64,000 nt of DNA from Lepeophtheirus salmonis (lineage: Eukaryota; Arthropoda; Copepoda; Siphonostomatoida; Caligidae): positions 30,763,403 to 30,827,402 of the forward strand of contig NC_052138.2 of the NCBI RefSeq assembly GCF_016086655.4, given 5' to 3'. The position numbers were made by a program, and so were the translations under genes. Shown here piece after piece: positions 56,040 through 64,000 of the stretch (the stretch's first letter is position 1; every line of letters begins with the position of its first letter). The notes below the pieces were generated by a model, which was not told the origin of the DNA, searched no databases, and saw only the letters and a list, made by a program, of their open reading frames with translations.

Positions 56040-56545
56040 TTAGAATTGTTTTGAAAAAAAAAATACAAAAATCAAGAAAATTTAATATTTTAAATTTTTT
56101 TCAAAAAATTTTATATATGAAATTTAATTTAATTTTTTAAATTATTTTTCCAAAAAATTTAATTACCAAATTTTAATCAAAATATTAATTTTCCTATAAA
56201 AACTATTCATTTTTGAAATATTTGAGAGAAAATTAATATTTGAAATTTTTTTTTCAACAAAATTTTATATTTAAAATTTAATCTTCTGTAAATAGTTATT
56301 AGTTTTTGAAGTTTTATTCCAAAAATAAAAATTTTCGGGAATAATTGAGGATTTTTGAAATTTTTATATTGGAAATTTAATATTTGAATTTTTTTTTTAA
56401 ATTTAACTTTTTGTCAACTGTGGAAAAAAGTTCAAAAAAATTTAATATTTTATATAAATTTTAGAAATTTTTTTCCAAAAAATTTAATTTTTCAAATTTT
56501 ATCCAAAAAATTTTAATTTTCGTATTTTGTTCATAAAAATTCCAA
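56040..56545. repeat. AT-rich family D block
   Basis: A 500-bp array of TTTGAAATTTAATTTTT / CCAAAAAATTTAAT variants. GTAAATAGTTATTAGTTTTT and GGGAATAATTGAGGATTTTT repeat about 47 bp apart, as in the 2.3-kb block. It ends in AAAAAGCCCCCTCCCCAAAT. Confidence 0.6.
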
Positions 56546-56619
56546 AAAGCCCCCTCCCCAAATAAAAAACAACAATAACTTATGAATAGCAAAAATTGAA
56601 ACCGAATATTTGTTGGGGA

Positions 56620-56740
56620 GTTATGAGTTTATGTTCTTTTGGACTCGGAGTAGAATTGAGGATCGACATTGTGTTTATTTCTTTAATCTCATAGCTGCTT
56701 GTGAGTTATCTAATAGAACGTAAAGACGGTTATGTTATTG
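56620..56740 (+). repeat. Family B repeat, partial
   Basis: GGACTCGGAGTAGAATTGAG, GATCGACATTGTGTTTATTT, CTTTAATCTCATAGCTGCTT, GTGAGTTATCTAATAGAACG. Only this end is present. 56741-57300 shows nothing. Confidence 0.55.
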
Positions 56741-57339
56741 TTTTTACATACGGTCACTGCTTAGAATTTACAATTCTGCTGAGTTCCTTTTTCTATATTA
56801 GACGAGATGAAATGTATCTATTTTTGCTTGGAAGTGATTGTGATTTAAATTGCTTCCTAAGGCTCCGCTTATACATATCCATAAATACAATTTCATCGTT
56901 CATTGCCATATTTAATGATTACTATAATCCATAATTAGCTATTAAATAGTTTATTTAGTTTTTTTATTTTCTGTAATCCACAAAAACCAATAATATTAAT
57001 CACATACATATTAACGTCTTTTCTTTTTCTCCTTCTTTATTTTTGGTAAACGTAGTTGCAATATCTTATCTCGGGACTAAAGGGAAGTTCTTTTAAACAT
57101 TCGCAATTTTCTTCAGCTTCATCACATCCCTCTACAAACTTGTTTTAATACAAACACACACTGATCGAGAGTAAGTCTGGTACAAATGTGACTACTACAT
57201 GAATTACTTAGTATGTTTTCTTACGACAACATAACATCGTCTTCTTTTAATTAAGAACAAAAAGTTTGCTTTTTTCTATAATTCATACAATTAAAATGGT
57301 AAAATAGACAAGGATTTTTGGCTAAAACGGTCGGATTAA

Positions 57340-58250
57340 CTACTCGATGCAGATAACTTAAGAAGCATGATGGTTACGACCCATGGATGATGACTTCCCG
57401 GAAGCCTTGTGATCAATGAGCTGCTCAAAACGTCCAAAGTCATTCTTTGTTGTGGAAAATAAACAAAAAAATAGAGAAGAATCCGGGCAAATGGATGAAT
57501 GCAATTGATTTATCATCCCGCTCAACTGTCCACTGTCTAATTAACGAAGACCTACGGCACCACAGCTATTACAAGGGACTACTTCTAACCCCGTCAATAA
57601 GAGAGAATTAGAGAGAAAACGGTTACCCGAACCGAGTCTTTGATCAAGCTATAACAGAAGCCTCCTGTTGTCTGGTTCTTCACAGATTAGAAAAATTTAT
57701 GTCAAAACCAGAATCATAACTCAAGGAACAATATAAAGTTCGCAAAAAGTACTTATAATATCCATAGGATCATGAAGGTCAAGTACCCGCAGTAAGTAAA
57801 GTTCTTGGCGTTTCTCGCAGCATGGGTCACGTTATGCCACCCTTCATTTAAAACAGGCTGTGAAGGTCGACGCCAAGGTCTAAATCAGTGTTCTGTGCAC
57901 ACATGGATTTCTTTGGATCCACAGCATCATGGCAGACTGACCTTGGATCTGGCAGCAATAATTTCTTGATTCCGAGAATGTTATGTACGCCTGCCGAGTT
58001 TTTGGCTTCCTTACTTCCCGGAATTTAACCTTCAAAATATTTTGTTTGAGGCAATGTTGAACATGGTTCTAATGAAGGTCCAAACAACACCACAAGATCC
58101 CTGAGAGCTAGAATAAGGAGGCCGTTTTGAACGTTATAATGTTGACTTTTGTGAAAATTTTAATATGTAAAATCAATTTAGAAATAAAGTAACATCAGTG
58201 GTTTTACTTTTTTTACGACTTCCGAACTTTTAGATGAAGCACCCTTTATA
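57340..58250 (+). mobile_element. Decayed Tc1/mariner transposon
   Basis: Plus strand with frameshifts: VVWFFTD-KNLCQNQNHNSR near 57675-57730 (WFFTDEKNF, first catalytic Asp), HRIMKVKYPQ near 57760, and FRECYVRLPSFWLPYFPE near 57975-58025 covering the WPPxSPD region. Then GNVEHGSNEGPNNTTRSLRA near 58050-58110 and KTSELLD-like sequence toward an end reading AGATGAAGCACCCTTTATA. No intact frame; terminal repeats not resolved. Confidence 0.7.
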
Positions 58251-58462
58251 TAAAAATATACACTTGTTTACTGATAATCAAATTGGACAAGACACAATCA
58301 TACATAGAACCCCAGATCTCGTCGTTATTCGTTCCTGAAGGAGTCAAGAAACGATATGGTCGAATAACTTAAAATGGATCATGTTCGTATCCTAACATTG
58401 TCTTTTTTATACAACAATTTTAGAGAACTATGCTCAAAAATAGGCATTAATCATTATATTAT
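58251..58462. other. No feature seen
   Basis: Non-coding sequence between a transposon relic and a family C copy. Confidence 0.4.
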
Positions 58463-58612
58463 AATTAGCGGTAGTACTTGGGATTCCTCAGAGTTACTGG
58501 TCGTCAACGAACATACAAACTTTGCTTTAATAATATAGAAGATAATTCTCCAAGAAATCGTCCGTCTTACTCACCATTTTTCATGAGCACACTCACACAT
58601 AGTTACTCTATA
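58463..58612 (+). repeat. Family C repeat, unbroken copy
   Basis: AGCGGTAGTACTTGGGATTC, CTGGTCGTCAACGAACATAC, AAACTTTGCTTTAATAATAT, AGAAGATAATTCTCCAAGAA, TTTTCATGAGCACACTCACA. Serves as the empty-site reference for the hAT insertion at 12405. Confidence 0.7.
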
Positions 58613-58689
58613 CTTAGATATTGTTTTCTCCTCAAGAATGAAATTATAATGATAACCATAGTTGAAAATACTATAATTTGCCAGTTTGC

Positions 58690-59175
58690 TAAAAGAAAAA
58701 AAAACCGATAACTAACTTGGTCACCCCCACAATTTGAAAAATCTTTGGGAGGTGATTAGCTTAACTGTCATGACATTTTAACAAATAAGCTGCGAACAGC
58801 TAATAGATGAAGGAAATAAACAATAACACCAGTCCGTATCAAGCAAGTACATTGGCAGAAGTTATTCCGTTGTCAATCCTCAATTCTACCCCGAGTTAAA
58901 GAAGGACTTACACTTATAGCTCGACAACACATCCTAGGGCACTTTTTTCGTCTTTCACGCACTACTACATACTTATATTTTCACTCTTTGAGAATAAAAG
59001 AGGCTTGATAACAGCTTTGGAAAATAAAAACACACTCATTCAGGTAAGAGCTACAAAAAGCTGGTACCTCTTTCATTGTCATATTATTGTCATCTATGAT
59101 GATAACAGCTGGACACAATAAAACAACACATTGTACAGGTTGTCCATAACAAAACTCATACGCTAAAAAATGCTC
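58690..59175 (-). repeat. Family B repeat, near full length
   Basis: AAAACCGATAACTAACTTGG, TCACCCCCACAATTTGAAAA, AACTGTCATGACATTTTAAC, AAATAAGCTGCGAACAGCTA, TCAATCCTCAATTCTACCCC, ATAACAGCTTTGGAAAATAA and ACGCTAAAAAATGCTCGG. The most extended copy in the window. Confidence 0.65.
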
Positions 59176-59528
59176 GGGATTTACAACCCTAAATAAATTT
59201 ACTTGCCTTTTCTTTTTTAATATGACGTGTTGTGTTTTAGGTACACACGTTTGTTGTTAAAAATGAGTCCTTGCTACACAAATATATATGTACAAGACAT
59301 ATATTAATTTAAGCTTTTGACCCATATTTTTTTCTAAAATTGTACATAAAACCATTAAATACATCGAAAATCTGGGAAAAGCTTGGAGTATACAGTGCTG
59401 TAATGACAATTTAACTGTGAAGTAACTATACATGATTTACTATTATAAGACAGATTAATACTATTACTGAATACAATTATTTGGGGCCTTCGGCCGCAGA
59501 GGATTACGGCCTTTGTATAGCCATATGA
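59176..59528. other. No gene seen
   Basis: Non-coding, AT-rich until a GC-rich bit at 59484-59512 (GGCCTTCGGCCGCAGAGG) next to the hAT-like element. Confidence 0.4.
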
Positions 59529-60048
59529 TAGGGATGTCCAGCACGTAGTCAGCGGACTGTATTGCATCCCACTTAATGTTTAAGTGTGGCCCAATACTCA
59601 TTCACACTTCAATTAGTATTTTGTAGCAAAATTGTCACAATATCATCAAAATGCGTAGAACGCAAATAATGTATAACAAACATAGGAAAATATTTGAAGT
59701 TATCTCGTATTTTCTGAGACTCTAACAGCAAGGGCACTCGCAAGGGAGGGGGAGCTGTAGTTCACCCAAAATAAAGGAATTTTTGAAAAATTACCTCTCT
59801 AGGAAAATAAAATTAATGAGAAAAAAGAGAAAAACATGCTTTTTTAAGGATTTCTTTAAAAAAAAAATAATAATTCGATCAAATTATGCTGCAGAGCAAA
59901 AATTAGATTTTGCCTAAATTTAAAATAGATTTGTTTTTAATAGTTTTGATGCCATTTTTCATGAAATTTCATTTAAAAGGTTCTGTGGACCATTAAAATA
60001 TTTCAAGTGGCAAAGCAGGTCATTACATGATGAAGTTGGACATCCCTG
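59529..60048. mobile_element. Non-autonomous hAT-like element
   Basis: Left end TAGGGATGTCCAGC and right end GTTGGACATCCCTG are inverted (CAGGGATGTCCAAC type, a common hAT terminus). The interior has GGGGGAGCTGTAGTTCACCC, AATTATGCTGCAGAGCAA and AAGTGGCAAAGCAGGTCATT. No convincing 8-bp duplication at the flanks. No transposase frame. Confidence 0.55.
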
Positions 60049-60227
60049 TGGTAGGAGGTATGTATAATTTACATGTACGTATGGAAGAAGGAAGGGGCAT
60101 TGAAATAGGGAACACAACCTATAATTAGAATGTGCACTCGGTAGAGAACAAAACCTTCACTTAAAATCAAATTGAGTTATGTATCTCAATTTGTTAGAAA
60201 GTTATGGTTGATGAGGCATTTTTTACG

Positions 60228-60312
60228 TTGTGTGTTACCTTGACCTCTCAAAATTTAATGCCCTCTTACTGGGACAATAAATAATCCTCGTACCAAGTTT
60301 GACCAAAATCGA
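60228..60312 (-). repeat. Dispersed repeat shared with 0.4 kb
   Basis: GTTACCTTGACCTCTCAAAA, TTTAATGCCCTCTTACTGGG and ATAATCCTCGTACCAAGTTT, the reverse of the segment at 415-497. Surrounding sequence 60049-60227 and 60313-61039 shows no gene. Confidence 0.6.
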
Positions 60313-61039
60313 CGTTCAACTTTGTCGGCAGAGGTCATAAAGTACGCAAATGATGTGCAGCAAATGCGAAAATGAGGAAGGGGCAAAAAATACTGAGAAT
60401 TTACGTATGTCATAAATACTAGAAGTATATCCTTATGTACTTTCTACTTGGCCCGTTACAATGGTTTTTAACCTGCTAAGAAACAGCGCCAACTAGCGAC
60501 ATGTAACCGAAGCACGAATTTTACTTTGTTTACAAAATTCGCAAGAGTCAGAAGTTTTGTCCGCGCTGCTCAGACATAAAGTTATCTCATCATTTTACAA
60601 GTTGCGGGGTTCTATTGTATAAATAGTTAGATAGAAGATTGCAATCTAAAGATACATAACAATGTAATATGCACATTTTTGGGTCATATCTTAAATAACG
60701 ATTTCTTATCTAGATATAAATGCAAACCTTGTTTTACTGATATAAGAGTTACTTTTTGTTATTAATAGTTTTTGCATTGATTATATTCATGAAAAAAGCA
60801 TCTTCTAACATAAAATATTTGATAGAATACATTTGCACCATGCACAATCATATGACTACAAAATATGTATTTATCCATAGAATAGTAAGTGTTTGACCTC
60901 TATGTATTTATAATCATGTACAGTCAATCATAAACACAACTTCAATTGATCATTGGAGACCAGGGGGTAGTTGTAGCCGGCGGTGTTGCTATCCCCCCTT
61001 TTCTGAAGCCCTCCAATTTTTTTATCATATCAAAATTAG

Positions 61040-61205
61040 TAAAGCAAAGTTTGTCTGTCTGTCTGTATGCATATTTGTATACTAGTGGTATTACCTACAA
61101 GTGCCCGGAGCTATTAGACGACATTGAACAGTCAAACATTGCTTCAAGAATATAGAAGATAACTCTCGAAGAAATCCTCAGTGTTACTCACTGTTTTTCA
61201 CGAGC
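61040..61205 (+). repeat. Family C repeat with inverted lead-in
   Basis: At 61040 AAAGCAAAGTTTGTCTGTCT is the complement of the family C core. At 61080-61205 ACTAGTGGTATTACCTACAA, GGAGCTATTAGACGACATTG, ATATAGAAGATAACTCTCGA and TTTTTCACGAGCATAATC give the forward copy. Confidence 0.6.
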
Positions 61206-61237
61206 ATAATCTTTACGTAAATGCTTAGAAATTAGTG

Positions 61238-61300
61238 TTGTGTCGGTTCTTATTTAGGACCGAGGACTGCGGGCCAGTCCCACTTGTCCGTCATTAAAGA
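61238..61300 (+). repeat. Family E repeat, start only
   Basis: GTTGTGTCGGTTCTTATTTA, GGACCGAGGACTGCGGGCCA, GTCCCACTTGTCCGTCA. Matches the first part of 21190-21425. Confidence 0.5.
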
Positions 61301-62542
61301 AGATAAAATTGTTCCCTTGTGACGTCATTGAGGATGTTTACCCTTTTTTTTAAATTATTCTTTTATATCTCTATTAATAAAGCCAAGTTTGTATTTATGT
61401 TTCCACGAATGTATGTAAACGAATCACTGGATGCAACGGATATAGTGCTTTATGATGGATGTCATAAACATATATTTACCTGAGAAGTAACAATCTAGTC
61501 CCATGAATGAAATACTGGAGGCGTGTGGATAAAGCATCGAACGTGTATACATAGTGCACTGCATATAGTGCTCTCTGATGTACATCATATAAATATTATT
61601 AACACAAAAAATAATAATCAGTCCCCATCGATATAAGGAGCACTGTTTTTTTTAAGGTTTTTTTTATCTTAAGGGTAATGTACATCATAATTTATATGCA
61701 TTTACAGCAGGGCTGCCAAGGGCGGACAATTTGTACTGACTCCAACTCTTGTTACAAAAATTGTTATAATTTATCAAAAAAACACCTTATATTGAGTGTT
61801 CGTAAAGTTATTTTCTAAATGGTTATAAATTAAAGGTATTAAGTATTATTAATTTATTAAGGTAGCACAATTTATAAGTTATCTTTACAAATTTATAACG
61901 TGCTCTATAGTCCATCATGCAATCACAATTCCCTAACACCTCAAAAGTCTAAATTATTACATTGGTCAGAGCATAGCCATTAGCTGTGCTAGTTGATTAA
62001 TTATTACCAATACAGCACTAATTACGACTGTCTTTAAAAAAAAAATACAACCATAAGTAACTGCACTGCTAAAATATTTGAACAGTCATCTATATAAATT
62101 AACATTTTGATGGATCTTTATAATTAAAAATATGAATTTAAGAACGATCAGAATTGTTTACATCTTTTTTAAAATTAAATTTATTAATGAAGTTAATCTT
62201 TATTTATTGATATGGAAACGATATCATGTACCTATCTTTTAAAAGTTTTTTGAAAAACTTATGTAGGAACTTTTAAAGATTTACTTACGTAATCATTATT
62301 TCCATTGATCTTAACTGGTGCATTTTGCTTTGTTGTTGCTATGAGTATAATTAGAAGATATACATTTTTTATATACTTTCAATACACAGTTAATGCGGTA
62401 ATTTAGAGTGAGTCGAAAAACAGCATTTTGGAAATGGATTTGTATGACTCTAAAAGACTTTACTATACTAAATTTCAGGATAATTGAACGTATGGTGGAG
62501 TTACCTCAATTCCGTTAAAACTTTATTTATATACTACTGCAA
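61301..62542. other. No gene seen
   Basis: AT-rich non-coding sequence. Near 61365-61440 TATTAATAAAGCCAAGTTTG is loosely like part of family C. Confidence 0.4.
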
Positions 62543-62567
62543 ATACCCTATCTTAAAGATAGGGTAT
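62543..62567. repeat. Perfect 12-bp hairpin
   Basis: ATACCCTATCTT, a single A, then AAGATAGGGTAT. It lies about 75 bp downstream (minus strand) of the Helitron helicase relic, where a Helitron 3' hairpin would be expected, but no CTRR end follows closely, so the link is a guess. Confidence 0.8.
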
Positions 62568-62644
62568 GAAAAATTAAAAAGATTTAAATATATTTAGTTT
62601 TTCTGTCTCAAAATTCTGAACTAAAACGATCTACTATAAATATA

Positions 62645-62880
62645 TAATAGGTCAATTTCTATTGTAAAACCTTCTTGTATACAACATTCTTTGCTTTTTC
62701 TGTTCATTTGATGTATGTAAATAAAACCAAACCTGCACCCCCTTTTGACACTCTTGAAAAAGCAACATATAATTGACCATATTAAAATACTGATTTTGGT
62801 AAATATAAAGAAATTTTTCTAAATGCTTAGCCATGTGATATAATTATTGTCCTTGCCTTTGCTAACTTGCCATGTTCCTT
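62645..62880 (-). pseudogene. Helitron (Pif1-type) helicase C-terminus, decayed
   Basis: In one minus-strand frame the sequence reads LAKARTIIISHG, stop, AFRKISLYLPKSVF, stop, YGQLYVAFSRVSKGGAGLVL, FTYIK, stop, TEKAKNVVYKKVLQ, stop. GQLYVAFSRV is the last conserved helicase motif of Helitron/Pif1 proteins, and the LYLPKSVF lead-in and NVVYKxVL end fit too. Three internal stops show it is dead. The 60-codon open frame over the same bases is the wrong frame. No replication-initiator domain was found nearby. Confidence 0.8.
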
Positions 62881-63594
62881 CTTCACCCATAATGAAGATA
62901 CATACGAAGACTAACTTACTAATCCTCTTCTTCCTTTACTTACCTAATTCCCCTTTTTAATTCGTATTTAATATACGATCTCCCTTTTTCCGTTTGGACA
63001 ATAATTCGGTTTTTTTTTAATTTTAAATTTTTTAGTACATTTTTGAATCGATCTTGTCTTATGAAAAAAATTAACTTATTAGCAAAATAACAAATTTATC
63101 CTCCAACACCCAGGAATCTGGTCCGATCAGAATGAAACATAACCTTACGTACGTAACTCAGAATTCTGAACAACTTCCATTTTATTTCTAAAGTTTATAT
63201 TTATCTCTGTTTTTGAAGTTTTTACCAGTGTTTTCCAAGTGGAACGAATGGAAATCAGACAAACATCTAAACTATTTTAATACTATATAGGATATTTTGT
63301 GGATTTAAGGTAAAAAATATTTTTCCATCATTACGAATTATGGTTCGAAATTTGATTCTTGGATATACTTGATTGATATTTTTAACCTATCAAAATCAAA
63401 TTGTGTAAGTTTCCTTCCTATAGAAAAAAATTTATATGTCTCACAAATCAAATTTTGTATTAAATGTTAAACATTGTGTTAGACGTATACTTAATTATCA
63501 AGAGCAAAACAATAGTTATTCAATTTTTTCAACCATTATAATTATTCATCAGTATTCTAGTGTGTTGGATCAGACTAAAAAAAAACTAAAAAAT
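62881..63594. other. No gene seen
   Basis: AT-rich. It may hold more of the Helitron upstream part, but I could not recognise further helicase motifs. The 95-codon frame at 63436-63723 runs into family E sequence and is not supported. Confidence 0.4.
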
Positions 63595-64000
63595 TACAGT
63601 CTTATTAGTCCGGTCCGAACAAAATGTGTCAGTTCTAAAACAGGTCCTTCTAAGTCTTATATAGTCAGTATAACATTTGAAATGACGCAGTTACTCACTA
63701 CTTCGTTCAGCTGTTCAGCATAACCACTTTCAATGAGACAAGATACATAAAGTTTAAAATAGGATGTGTGTGGCTAGAACATATTATTCTAAAGTATAAT
63801 ATGTTTCAGTTATCAATCATTATTTTTTTTTGTTTTTATATCTTTAATCCTAGTTTGGAGTGAAGAAAATAAAAAAATAGCTATGACTGTTGTAACAAAT
63901 AACTATTGAATGGTAAAAAAGATGGAACCGTTAAAAAAAAAAAAAAAAGACTGATTAGGACCGATTCAACACTATCAATACCTAGTGTTGTATTGGTGCT
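63595..64000 (+). repeat. Family E pieces at the window edge
   Basis: CAGTCTTATTAGTCCGGTCC and CAGTTCTAAAACAGGTCCTT near 63597-63650, then GACTGATTAGGACCGATTCA, ACACTATCAATACCTAGTGT near 63948-63988. Between them is AT-rich sequence with a 16-nt A-run. Confidence 0.45.

Noticed and set aside
62652..62834. 60-codon ATG frame as a small gene
   Set aside because: An adjacent frame on the same strand carries the Helitron helicase motifs; this open frame is incidental.
1..64000. CRISPR arrays, prokaryotic operons, rRNA
   Set aside because: No regularly spaced repeats with unique spacers, no Shine-Dalgarno-led gene runs and no rRNA-like conserved blocks. Introns and transposon types are eukaryotic.

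Overview
The window looks like a stretch of a very AT-rich, transposon-packed arthropod nuclear genome. It has GT-AG introns, no bacterial-style operons or ribosome-binding sites, long A/T homopolymer runs, and many decayed Tc1/mariner, hAT, DIRS, Ty3 and Helitron fragments. The mix of repeat families and the protein divergence make me favour a caligid copepod (salmon-louse type). That assignment is inference from recognition and was not checked by search.

Only five protein-coding genes can be supported, all inside 35.1-48.9 kb. On the minus strand lie SF3A3 (SF3a60 spliceosome subunit, ATG at 38230, uninterrupted 503 codons) and, 668 bp downstream, ENKD1 (enkurin-domain protein, 309 aa). On the plus strand, about 2.8 kb from the SF3A3 start, is a tight cluster. 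It holds a 79-aa single-membrane-span protein I cannot name (41012-41251), then MPPE1/PGAP5 (two exons, GPI-anchor phosphodiesterase), then EEF1AKMT1 (eEF1A lysine methyltransferase). EEF1AKMT1 has its two exons split by a 5.4-kb intron stuffed with repeats. Spacing in the cluster is only 234 and 173 bp.

The main hunt result is that several genes have a 3' splice-acceptor-like sequence 0-23 nt before the ATG: ENKD1, MPPE1, EEF1AKMT1 and, more weakly, SF3A3. Combined with the close same-strand spacing, this is compatible with polycistronic transcription resolved by spliced-leader trans-splicing, a process reported in copepods. Ordinary 5' UTR introns are the main alternative.

Region by region. 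0-13 kb: AT-rich repeats, several Tc1/mariner relics (1.2-1.9, 3.3-4.1, 7.8-8.5, 9.3-10.2, 11.1-11.7 kb), two hAT insertions with imperfect 8-bp target duplications (5.6-6.3 and 12.4-12.9 kb), one tRNA-like sequence and a pair of perfect hairpins. 13.2-15.1 kb: a broken Ty3-like retrotransposon on the minus strand. 15-35 kb: dispersed repeats (called families A, B, C and E here), further Tc1/mariner relics, a cluster of nuclear-receptor-type half sites, a pogo-like repeat, and long stretches where I see nothing. 35-49 kb: the genes, plus a 175-bp-arm inverted repeat beside SF3A3. 50.5-55.2 kb: a decayed but complete-looking DIRS-type tyrosine-recombinase retrotransposon (gag, RT, RNase H, recombinase, inverted terminal repeats). 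55-64 kb: two Tc1/mariner relics, an hAT-like element, dispersed repeats, and a frameshifted Helitron/Pif1 helicase C-terminus at 62.7 kb.

No rRNA or CRISPR was seen. Boundaries of repeats are by eye and approximate.
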